A DNA stretch of 64,000 nt from Branchiostoma floridae (taxonomy: Eukaryota > Chordata > Leptocardii > Amphioxiformes > Branchiostomatidae). The notes under the pieces were generated by a model, which did no database searches, was not told the DNA's origin, and saw only the letters and a program-made list of their open reading frames with translations. Both the position numbers and the translations under genes were made by a program. This document shows, piece by piece, positions 16,301 to 26,496 of this stretch (position 1 is the stretch's first letter; each line of letters starts with the position of its first letter). The stretch covers positions 21,444,948 to 21,508,947 of the forward strand of contig NC_049982.1 in the NCBI RefSeq assembly GCF_000003815.2, in the 5' to 3' direction.

Positions 16301-19300
16301 GTTCCGGGCGGTCGGGTAACGGGAAACATTTTTCTATACCAGACATAAGCAAGAACTTTTGCGCATAAGATCAGGATACATTATCATATCCTGCAATAGT
16401 AAGTTGACCTTACGGTTCTTTTTAATCTAAGATCAGACAAGAGAGATGATAGATGTAAAGATATATAATACTGGGAGTTAAGTTTTTTTTTATTTAATAA
16501 ACATTTTTTTCATGAACCACAGGTAAATCTGGACCTGGAGGTGAGGAACCAACAAGCCGTAAGGGCGGTCAGTACGGGGGAGGAGGAGGCAGCCGGGCCG
16601 GCGGACGGGCCGGGGGAGGGGGAGGATACTCCCGGGCCGTCATCAGGGTCACACCGGGAGAAAGGATCGCCGTGACGGTGGGCGAGGCGGGGACTCCGCA
16701 CTACGCCAAGCCGGGAGACGGGGTGGTGGTTGTCGCCTGGGGACGGGAGATCGACCCGACAGGGGACATGTTCACCTGCCCCGGGTGTTCCGACTGTCCC
16801 TGTCAGCAAACTGACGCTGTAACAACACAAGGTGTTTACTTAACTTAATATGTATACATCATACATTGCATCACGAACATCACGTATTCAGATCCGTCTC
16901 CAATTTTTCTTTTCTTAAAATGAACCGTTCTTTCTAACCAGCTCCAGACCCTGCAGAAGTCACCGTTCCGGCGACGGTAGAAAGGGCCCGCTGCATCGGG
17001 AGCAGTGGGTACTGCTCGGGGGCTCGCACTACCGGGGCCAGGTGTGTCGATGGGTTCTGTGAATGCACGAAAAAACACTACCAGCGGTACACGTGCTTAC
17101 GTAAGTACAGCCTTTATTCTGTGTGTATGTTTCCCAGCCTCTCTCTGAAGTCAGGTTCCGCATAGCTCACCCGAGTGTCAATCCAGCCTGCTACCCTAAC
17201 TTTCCCAACGTCGTTTTTTGTCCATACTCATTAGATTACTATATTTGGTGCGATCTTGCTTGCCAGCCAATCATAGTACCTCGCGCAACTGTGCATACTT
17301 CACGCGACGCTGTTTTCGACCAATCAGCTGCACTCACCTTAGAAATTACTGTCCTACTGATCTAGCCAGCTCAGCCACTCCGTGGTGCTCTGGCTGGCTG
17401 GTAGCTATAGACCAATGTAAATAAAACGAAAATTCGATAAATTTAACGAAAGGACCGACCGTAAGCCAAATTGTCACTTAGTTTGTCTGTACTTGTTTAT
17501 CACCAAAAGCGGTTGTTGGGAGCTGTGCCATAAGACGTGGATCTGAAAATGCGGAGGCCTCCCAGGCTGCAGAACAGACCTTCAGCTGTGTCGCTGATGA
17601 CAACAGCCAGTATGAAGTGCACGTGCTGGGGGTGTACGAGGGGGTCGGACGCAGAAGGTGTGTACAGCTCATTGTCTATGGGCATGTTTTCTGAATTATA
17701 ACCGTATCCCTGTGGCATATAATCCCGAGAATATCAGACTTGCGGGTAGCTCGTCAATTTCCGTATATCTTGGTGACAACTAATCATTTTCTCTATGTCA
17801 AAACATAGTGTGCTTTTGCACGTACAAAGTTTGCATATTTTATTATTTCGAGGAACTTATATTCGATTTGTATGGACTGCATTATATGCACACTGATGCG
17901 ACCAAAGCAAAATCTATTTTGTCAAATTTCAGGTTGGCAGGGGAGATGAACGTACACGTGACCACAGGCCAGGTCTCAAAACCTCTGGTCTTGGTGTTTA
18001 GCTCGTACGAGGCGGTCAACTGGGTGCTCCACCTGCCGGAGGACGTGGAAGTGCACAAAGTGCTTCTGGTAAGAACAAGAATTTGTGGACCTGGGAAAAA
18101 CCTGACATATCTGGCAGCAGAGATCACACAGTGCTTTTGTTGCTTTTGGCTACACAATTTTGATGAAATGTGACGAGTTAACAATTGTTTCCGCAGATTT
18201 CGTATAATATCGACAAAAGTGACGTAACTCTGCGGAGGGGTTCCGTGAACGATGTGCAGCGCCTGTCAGCTAGGACAGGGGGCGTTCCTGCATGTGCATA
18301 TGGGAAGGACGACGGAGGCTGCAAGACTGTGGAGATGCTGAAGTACATCAAAAGACAGTTTGGACCCGTCTCGTCTTTCGCTGGAACATACAAGACAGAC
18401 AGATGGAACTTGAGAATTGGTGGGTATATGATTTTTTTTCAAGTTTACCAGTCGACTGTGTTCAGCAGCGTACAAAAACCTTGCGCGACTCGTGAGTAGT
18501 TTGATATTGACCAAACTGAATTTCTTCAGGTTCAGTAGAAGCGACGCCGTCCCCTAAGCCTCCTCCCCGATGTGAGCCGCTCCAGGTACGGCTGTGTGAG
18601 GGGCTGGGGTACAACAGAACGTACCTGCCGAATCTAGTAGGGCACGAGTTACAGCAAGATGCGGAACTCCAGCTGCAAACCTACACACCTTTGATTCAGT
18701 ACGGCTGCTACGAGCATTTAAAGGTCAGTTACATAGAGGATTTGACAGCAGTGCATAATGACCAATCTAGACATATCACCGAAATCAGATGTAATTTTGT
18801 GTGCATATGTTTGTCGTTGGTATGACCTGTACTGAGATCGGACGGGCATAAATGTACAATAAATGTCTTCATTCATTCATTTGTTGCATGTCTCGAGCTG
18901 GTAAGAATGGAATTATATACGTATGGGAAGATGGATACACTTTAGCAAACGCAATGTTACACCTTCATCACATAACAGGTTTGTTCTTTTCGTCGACAGT
19001 TGTTCCTATGCTCGATGTACGCGCCTCCTTGCGGAAGTCCCCCGCCATGCCGCTCCTTCTGTCTTGCCGCCAAGCGCGATTGCCTACCCGTCTTGTCCGA
19101 GTTCGGCTTTCCGTGGCCGTCAGCTTTGGACTGTGACAAATTACAAGATGTGACTTGTGAGGAGCCAGAGGAGGAAGAGGAGGAAGAGGACCAGGATGAG
19201 GAAGGTCAGCATCACCTAGATCAAATCTAGTGTTATATCTTAACACTAACTTTACCCCTCCAAAGTCAATAGGTATCAAAGAAGGATAGGCGACGGGAAA

Positions 19301-22300
19301 AGATGGGAGGATAATATCACGGAATGGACAGGCATGACACAAAGTGAAAGATTAAGAAAAACAGGAGTCCAAGAAGACCGTGTAGAAAACTGGTTGTCAG
19401 AAATCTATCTTTTATTTGTTGTTCGGTGTGCCGGCGGACTAAACGATAGATGAAATGAGAAGGTATGAGATGAGAGAGTTGTCGGAAAGAAATACTAGAA
19501 CTAAACAATTAATAAAAAGACAGTTGACGCGTTGAACTGAACATCCGACATTTTCTTGTTGACAGAATACCACGTGAATAAGTGGACGGTGTCCCCCACC
19601 GGTTGCCCATGCTGGTTTAACGAGAGCAGGGAAGACTGTGCGTGCTGTGCAGATGGAGGTTGTCAGTGCGACGAAGGAACCGACATGTAACGTTAACTTT
19701 ACTTGTTGTGCAACTGTTTTAGGTAACGTTATAGGGAGAAGTCAAAGGAAAGGTATTCTGCGCATTCTTAAAATTCATCCAAAAATAGTATTAAAGTTTC
19801 GACAACTTTTCAAAAAAGATGTCAAGACGCACTATCAACGACGAAACAGTAACGTGATAGCTTGTGGACAATATTTACAACATTGAGTGACAGTTCCAGC
19901 ATTTTGCAGGCACTTGTGCGTAGAGTGTAACAGTGACCAGCAGTGCGAGGCGGAACCGTGGGAGATTACCGGTACAGGGTGCGAATGTTGGTTCGACACA
20001 TCCAGACAGGACTGTGCGTGTTGTAGGTAAGATGTCGTAAGGTTTACCTCTGTAACAATTTTGTGTCAAAGCAATCATTTATTTACTTTAGTTGCAAGAC
20101 TGCACAGCCTTGTCTATATTAACGCAAAACGGTAAAAGTTACTAGAACAGAAACTGTAGCACTGATATAGATAGATAGATAGAAAAAGCATGCAGTTGTT
20201 TTAGTAACTTTGGTATAGTGGATCTGTAGTGCCCGTTTAATGAAAAATACTCTGTTAAACAATTGTTACGCATGGTGATTAACCCTGAGTCAGCTACCAT
20301 TAGAACAGGGCGGATGTGTACATGTAATTTTGCCATCTTACAGGTACGGTGGGTGTCAATGTGACGAAACCAGTCCCCACAGGTGCGCCAGGTGTGGGGA
20401 CGACTGCGGGATGGACATGTGGACTCTGACATCTGACGGGTGCGCCTGCGAAGACGACGACACCAGGGACGGTTGTGCTTGTTGTAAAGATGGCGGTTGT
20501 CAGTGCGGAGGCACACAGTCGCATAGATGCGTCCAGTGCGGCCATGAAGATGAGTGTGGTGGTGACAGTCACTCATCGACTGCGCCTCCTGACCTGCCCA
20601 CTACCCCGTCACCAGAGACACCGCCCACCTTCGCCGAACAGCCGGCCAACACCACTGTGGAGCCGGGGGAACAGGTCATCCTGCCGTGCCGTGGGAACGA
20701 GATCAACGGAGAAGAGCCAACCTCCACTTGGTTGAAAAACGGGAACGAGATTTCTGGCTTCATGGGAGGGATTTTCCCGCTGGCCACTGGTGGGCTGCTG
20801 GTGATAGTGGACGAACAGAACAAGGGAAAGTACACATGTAGGCTCGACTTTAACGGTAAAACAGCGGAGGCTACTGTGTGGGTTACTTTCACTTCTGACA
20901 GTAAGTTCTAGTTCTTATCACAAGCAATCAAATTACACAATCTGTTACGCTTTGTTTGTACTGACATTTACATTTATTTTGACTGTCGTTTCTTGTGGCC
21001 TTAAATAAGAGTTCAAAAGACATAAAGGTATCCCATATATGTAAGCTGGCATTAAAATATGCGTATGTATATTATAGAGCCCACAGCGAGATTGGGTAAA
21101 GAGAATTTGACGTTCTTTATGTTCTTTGGTGTTGTGCATTCACTAACCTCATGACCACGAACCCTGACAGGGCCCACCGGACAGCTTCACTTCACGGAGA
21201 AACCAGAAGATCAGGAAGTTCCGTTCGGCGGAAACGTCATCTTCAAGTGTAAGGCATCAGGTAAAGTCACATCTTTGTGTCATATATTAATGTTGAATTC
21301 GAAGTTGTAATGATTTTGCTTTATGTCTCAGGATAGTGGCCGTAGTACCCTTAGACTACAAATATTTTCCGAAAACTAACAGAGAAAATCATAATGTAGC
21401 CATATTCGACAACGATGAATATATTCTACGTAGATGATGAGAAATATGAAATAACATATTCAGCATTAACATATTCAGTTATAACTCTATTCAGTCCGCC
21501 GTACTCCATCACACATTGCGCTACAACCAAGCTACCTTTCACGTGGTATTTCAATTATGGCAAGTATGGCATCTACTGGGAATGAATGGTTCAATGTAAC
21601 AACCTTTTTACCAAAATTGGTAAAAATTCATGAATACAATAAAGCCCAAGGAGTAAATTAGAGTTAATAGAGTGTACGAAAGACACGTTCCCACGTTACC
21701 GTTGTCCACTCATGAGCAGGCGAGAACACAGTGGTTTGGCAAAAGGACAGAATGCCGGGCTCCGAGTTCATCGACGGACGTCGGGTCATCCAGCATCGGG
21801 ACGACCTGTTCATCACGGCGGCCATGTTGTCTGACGTAGGAACCTATACCTGCAGGGTGTTCAACGAAATTACCGGCCAATTCTTGGAGGCTTCTGGTAC
21901 TTTGGAAGTCATCGTACAACTAGAAAACGGTAAGAATTCTGATTTGATTTTCGACAAAATCGTTGAACATCTTTTGCTGTGGAAGCTTGGATCATTGTAT
22001 TCCTCTGCCATCAGTCTGCCTGGGATGCCAACTCGGGAAGGTAACTATGAGACGCGACATAGGGCATGATCCCGACAGAAAATCAGGAACATGTTAAGAC
22101 AGTCTTGTGTGTGTGTCATAGAAAATTTAGCTGTGCTTTGATGGAAGTGATCATCACCAGGGTCTTTGTTGGTGGTAATTTCTGTCATAGCCTCCCGTAA
22201 ATCGTACGACAAAGACATTCTGCGATGTTTGTGACGGTAACCAATATAGTCATAAGGATTGCTAAGCTGAAAAAAACAAATAATGGATATGCCGACCGTT

Positions 22301-24329
22301 ACCACCAGAACACCATAATAGCATACGTCTTGTTATTTTGCATCAATTCTTCTGGTTTACAATTTGCAGTTTGTGGAAGACCCATCCATCGTCAGGCCCC
22401 GGACAGCTACATCGTTGGCGGCACGGACGTGGCCCCGGGCGCGGTCCCGTGGATCGCCATGCTGTGGGACATCCGCCCCGGCAGGAACCGCTTCTTCTGC
22501 GGCGGGAGTCTGCTGACGGCGGAGTGGGTCGTCACTGCCGCACACTGCATTCTGGAGGGGGAGGTCACCAAGGACGACTTCATCATTCGTCTCGGGAAAC
22601 TCAGCTCCGAGCGGGGCATTTTTGAAGAAAACGAAAGATCCACAACAGGTTTGTCCGGCAAGTGTTAGCCTTTACCACGCCAAATTTCCAGGTATAAGAT
22701 CTGGGTTCGGCGCGGTAAAGGTACCTTTTGGAGCGAAATATTAAACATCTGCATACTTGTTCTTCTGTCGCCGCGAATCAGTAAAACGTAATTCGTCTAC
22801 TCTCCAAGCAGAGGTTGAGTCGCGGAGATTTAGTACTAGTAGTAGTCGGGAAATTTACAGTATAATTCGTGTACTATTGGCACAAATGTGTTCCTTTCTT
22901 GCCGTTAGTGTTACAAATTGCAGTGCAATCAATGTGTTGATGATGTGTGTTGTAACATGACTGAAATATGTCTGTTTTAATGCGAACACTGTTACAATTA
23001 TTCACGTATACAGTGCAAGAAGTCATCATCCACCCAAACCACGACCCGAACAATTACGACATTGACATCGCTCTTGTTCGTCTTGCTGAGAGGATCGCTT
23101 TTACCGACTACATCCTGCCGGTGTGCCTCCCCACGGTAGAGGACGCCCGCCGACTGCTCACAGCGCTGCCCGTGGGCTCCATCAGCGGCTGGGGCAGGAC
23201 CATGCAGGATGGTACATTTTCGTCTTCGCTGAAAGAGGTAAGATAATTGTACTTTTCTCCAACATAAGCGTATAATGCATAAACTGCACGATATACGAAT
23301 TCAGATTAAAAACGTTGTGAATTAATAATAGCTCAAAGACAAAATACGATTCCGAAACATTGGTAAGTAGGGTAGACTACACATTGTTCAGCACTTTGTC
23401 CTATACAGTTAATTTAGGTTATCCTCCTGCTTACAATCATAGGGGTTCTCACGACATTTTGTGATCATAGTTTGTTCTCGGATTTTAGGTTTCAGTCTTG
23501 TTGTTACTCATGTGTGTCTTTCTTGTGAATGTTTGCCATGATTGTCGCTCTGTAAAATTATGTTTTTCATAGAAAAATTAATGATAAATAAAAAGAATGA
23601 TTTAAAAAAAATTAAGACGTATTCGAACAACGCGAAGAGCGTATTACTAATTAAGTTAACGGAGTTATGCTGTTTAGTGCTATGTTGCATGTAAGCTAGG
23701 AATATCGATAGAATGATGCTTGAGTTAACTTGCTGCGTTTGTTTAGGTCAAGATTTTTACATGTGCTAACATTAATTTCATTATACTTTGCTTTTATTTC
23801 TCATGTTTATTAGGTCAACGTACCGATCATACGCCAGGGTAAATGCCGGAGAGCCCATGCGCGCTATGATGTAACAAAGAACATGTTCTGCGCCGGCAGT
23901 GAAACCGGAGGGAGGGACTCCTGTGATGGCGACAGCGGAGGACCATTTGTAGTCTACGATAACGGGAAGTCAGTACTACTACTACTAATAATAATAATAA
24001 TAACAATAATGATAGTAATATATAAGTCCCTCAGTAACTTTTATCGCATAATACTTTTCATCACTTTATATGATGAAAGCCTCGTACATTTCAGGCGCTG
24101 GGCTTATCAGACATTTTAAAATAAATACACATATTTTACACATCAATATGTTTCTTGATTGGTTCGGTACAGTTTCCATTCATTATTCTACAATATGATT
24201 TTTTTTAGGTGGAACTTGATAGGAATCGTTAGTTGGGGTGACGGCTGCGCACTGAGAGACAAATACGGCGTGTACACCCGAGTGCACAGGTTCCGCGACT
24301 GGCTGCAGGAGTACATCGGTGAGGAATAG
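10307..24329 (+). CDS. Secreted mosaic serine protease (Gly-rich, Frizzled CRD, Ig, trypsin)
   Basis: Exons: 10307-10376, 10805-10936, [gap], 12270-12571, 13029-13196, 13788-13947, 14110-14266, 14407-14632, 14940-15074, 15273-15368, 15490-15708, 15996-16199, 16523-16831, 16942-17100, 17510-17657, 17933-18068, 18197-18419, 18530-18723, 19000-19204, 19566-19686, 19910-20026, 20344-20900, 21171-21260, 21720-21929, 22370-22648, 23014-23237, 23814-23968, 24209-24329. Phases join throughout except for a one-base deficit in 12270-12571. About 1,705 residues are visible and roughly 170 more are expected in the gap. The first exon encodes a signal peptide ([16 protein letters not shown]). Order: block 1, block 2, Fz CRD, three CACC modules, two Ig, trypsin domain. 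The protein should be secreted and act outside the cell; substrate unknown. It could be two fused gene models, but no stop, start or polyadenylation signal interrupts it. AATAAA at 24665 is a plausible polyadenylation signal. Confidence 0.85.
11297..12225. other. Assembly gap (929 N)
   Basis: Unknown bases inside block 1 of the mosaic protease. By alignment with block 2 (exons 15273-15368, 15490-15708, 15996-16199) the gap probably hides the equivalents of these exons: the distance from the CWTG exon to the Gly-rich exon is 1,334 bp here and 1,449 bp in block 2. The sequence at 11040-11296 before the gap shows no clear exon. Confidence 0.95.
13443..13542. other. Assembly gap (100 N)
   Basis: A round-number run of N in the intron between exons 13029-13196 and 13788-13947 of the mosaic protease, probably a fixed-length placeholder of unknown true size. 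No exon appears to be lost, since the flanking exons join in phase as in block 2. Confidence 0.95.
14940..18419 (+). other. Mosaic protease, duplicated block 2
   Basis: Same order as block 1 with all exons present: CWTG module (14940-15074); linker exon (15273-15368); Gly-rich exons (15490-15708 with [12 protein letters not shown], 15996-16199 with long Gly runs, 16523-16831 ending CPGCSDCPC); [12 protein letters not shown] module (16942-17100); three-exon unnamed module (17510-17657, 17933-18068, 18197-18419; [32 protein letters not shown]). The start [20 protein letters not shown] followed by Gly-rich loops is the usual layout of a Gly-rich beta-roll-like domain. Intron phases equal those of block 1, so the pair arose by tandem duplication. 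Confidence 0.8.
18530..19204 (+). other. Mosaic protease, Frizzled-type cysteine-rich domain
   Basis: Exons 18530-18723 and 19000-19204. The order [20 protein letters not shown], ...[15 protein letters not shown]..., [46 protein letters not shown] is the classic Fz CRD pattern (LC...YN.T..PN, FLC..Y.P.C, C...C...P). Fz CRDs bind lipid-modified Wnts or other lipids; in proteases such as corin they are non-catalytic binding modules. It ends in an acidic stretch ([15 protein letters not shown]) that acts as a linker. Confidence 0.9.
19566..20580 (+). other. Mosaic protease, three tandem CxCW / DCACC / GGCQC modules
   Basis: Three repeats: [17 protein letters not shown]...GGCQCD (19566-19686) then [23 protein letters not shown] (19910-20026) then YGGCQCD...[29 protein letters not shown]...HRCVQC (20344-20580). 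About 10 Cys per unit. The exon borders cut between CACC and GGCQC in the second copy but after GGCQC in the first, so module and exon limits do not coincide. I know no named Pfam family with this pattern; function unknown. Confidence 0.7.
20590..21929 (+). other. Mosaic protease, two immunoglobulin domains
   Basis: Ig 1 lies in the large exon 20344-20900 ([34 protein letters not shown]). Ig 2 is split over 21171-21260 ([20 protein letters not shown]) and 21720-21929 ([21 protein letters not shown]). Each has the two Ig cysteines, the Trp of strand C and a Y.C motif, as in I-set domains. A Ser/Thr/Pro-rich linker ([17 protein letters not shown]) precedes Ig 1. Confidence 0.9.
22370..24329 (+). 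other. Mosaic protease, trypsin-like catalytic domain
   Basis: Four exons encode a complete S1 peptidase. [11 protein letters not shown] holds the linker Cys; [14 protein letters not shown] is the N-terminus of the mature enzyme. Triad: His in TAAHC (22370-22648), Asp in DIDIALVRL (23014-23237), Ser in GDSGGP (23814-23968). The residue six before the Ser is Asp ([11 protein letters not shown]), and SWGDGC...GVYTRV completes the pocket, so trypsin-like Arg/Lys specificity is expected. The bond before IVGG is Tyr-Ile rather than Arg/Lys-Ile, which is unusual. The enzyme should be active once processed. Confidence 0.92.
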
Positions 24330-24879
24330 CTAGGGGGCGCCATTGCACAGCAGGAGCCAACCTTACACTACAGCAAAGGGATACTTCCATTGCTTTGGAA
24401 AATTGAAAGAGCCAAAACTTGAAGATTGATGAAAAGCTGCTATGAACAAAGTTACCAACGATATCGGTACGTCTGGACAATCCAGCACCCGTTTCTTGAA
24501 GAAAATGTACATGTCTTAACAATCATACAGTAATTTGACAATTTAACAGAAAACCAGCACGATATTTCTTCATCTACGTCTTTTGATATGATAGTCTGTC
24601 TGTCTGACTTTGGGATCTGACAGCTAGGTTTTATCTTTGTAGTAATTGCCGAGTTAAACGTGCAAATAAAGGGAGCGTTGTAAGTAAAACCCTTCTAACC
24701 CTGAATGCTGTATGATTATTTTTTTTCTTGTACTCATCATAGCAATATAACTACAAGACCTCCACAAGACCTCCCAAGTTTCTAATTATACTGGTTCATG
24801 TATTCTATCATTATGATTTATGCATAACATTATCCGGCTGTTCCCCGGACAAATTTGTGGTGAATACTATCAGTGAACA
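24330..24879. other. 3' UTR and flank of the mosaic protease
   Basis: The stop codon is at 24327-24329. AATAAA at 24665-24670 is the likely polyadenylation signal, giving a 3' UTR of about 350 bases. Nothing else recognised up to the minisatellite. Confidence 0.5.
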
Positions 24880-25510
24880 CAACCACTCCAGTCCTTGGTG
24901 CTTAAGTCCATCAACACATACGGAACTATCCTTGTCCTTGGTGCTGAACACCATCAATACATGGACAAGTAAGCCTGTCCATGGTACTGAACACCATTAA
25001 TACATGAGCAACTAAGCCTGTCCTTGGTGCTGAAAACCATCAATAGATGAGCAACTAAGTCTATCCTCGGTTCTGTAAACCATCAATACATGAGCAACTA
25101 AGCCTGTCCTTGGTGCTGAACACCATCAATACATGAGCAACTAAGCCTGTCCTTGGTTCACCATCAATACATGGACAACTAAGCCTGTCCTTGGTACTGA
25201 ACACCATCAATACATGAGCAACTAAGCCTGTCCTTGGTACTGAACACCATCAATACATGAGCAACTAAGCCTGTCCTTGGTTCACCATCAATACATGGAC
25301 AACTAAGCCTGTCCTTGGTACTGAACACCATCAATACATGAGCAACTAAGCCTGTCCTTGGTACTGAACACCATCAATACATGGACAACTAAGCCTGTCC
25401 TTGGCGCTGACCACCATCAATACATGAGCAATCAAACCTGTCATTGGTGCTGAGCATGTATGGGTAACTAAGCTAAGCCTGTCCTTGGTGCTGAAAACTA
25501 TCAATAAAGG
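24880..25510. repeat. 43-bp minisatellite with a shorter variant unit
   Basis: About 14 tandem units built on CCATCAATACATGAGCAACT + AAGCCTGTCCTTGGTGCTGA + ACA. A shortened unit lacking TGCTGAACA-type bases recurs in the order long-long-short, so a higher-order repeat of two to three units is visible at 25080-25400. Units are nearly identical in the middle and diverged at the edges, the usual minisatellite gradient. Confidence 0.9.
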
Positions 25511-25607
25511 CCGCACATATTATTTACTTCCAATCATGCCGACAAATTAATCCCAGCCCATTTCAGCAATATGTTTCGATTCCATACCCCATAAGACACA
25601 CAAGAAC

Positions 25608-25778
25608 TTAACTTAGTTTCAGATCCGCTGGCAGGGCGTATACACGAGCATCAATCGTTCTGGACATCACCGTACAGCTAGCCGTGGAGATGGCATCGGA
25701 CAACCTCTCATCCAGGATAAGTCCCAACAAAAACATTGCAGATGCAGTTGATCCGGGCTTGATGGAACCAATAAGATC
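25608..25778 (-). CDS. Orphan terminal exon, unidentified
   Basis: A minus-strand exon of 57 codons including a stop. It is preceded by a pyrimidine tract and AG (TTTGTTGTTTCCAG) and starts in phase 0: DLIGSIKPGSTASAMFLLGL, then ILDERLSDAISTASCTVMSR, then TIDARVYALPADLKLS and stop. The helical, Ala/Ser-rich stretch after GSTASA faintly recalls C-termini of PfkB-type kinases, but I do not claim this. No partner exons are visible upstream before the Helitron-like copy at 26497. It could be the remnant of a broken gene or the end of a gene with a very long intron. Confidence 0.4.
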   Translation of the reverse strand, partial: DLIGSIKPGSTASAMFLLGLILDERLSDAISTASCTVMSRTIDARVYALPADLKLS

Positions 25779-26496
25779 CTGGAAACAACAAAGCGAAATT
25801 ATTAGAATTAGGTCGAAACGGTCTTCTTGCTTTGGTGTAATCTATAAGGCATAAGGCGACCTTATACATGTAACGGTCGGTATGCGCAAGAACGCTATAT
25901 AACGTCCTTGTTTTACATCCTCCAACAGCCACAAAAGAATTCAGCGTTAACGTTGCCGATTATTGGCATTTACATTTATATCGGACTGATGATAACTTGC
26001 ATAAAACACATAAAGGCAGTCTGTGAAAAACGACCCTAATAATCTGTTATCTTGGGTAAGACGCGGCTTAAGGTGCAAAGAACAGCGGCCGTGATGTAAT
26101 GAGGAGTTGCGAGGTGAGCTGTCACCGTCTGCGCTGGCAGACGGATGGCGCGACATTTGGGCTGCATACAGGTAAACACAGGGGCTTGTCTTCAATCGGT
26201 CTAGTCTAGAAAATCCCCCCGGTGTCATTGGTCAAAAGAATGCTCCTGTACGATTGGTTATGAGATGATGAAATTAATTGCAGCACACGACCAGAGGTAG
26301 CAGTTGATAACGGTACTGAAAATGAGTGCAACTGAAAATGAGCCCAGGACTCTGTTTGGCTCCATGCCTAGCCAGATGAGCACCATCTTTTGTAGTTGAT
26401 TAAGTGTTTGGACGTTTCGATTGAAAAAAAGTCCCTTGAGGTAGAAATGTATTAGAGTTATTTTGTTGTTGTTGAACACGATCCACTCTTCTATTT

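Noticed and set aside
26105-26181. Plus-strand stretch ending in a good donor (GCATACAG/GTAAAC) that could read NEELRGELSPSALADGWRDI
   Set aside because: In-frame stop immediately upstream and no matching acceptor or partner exon.
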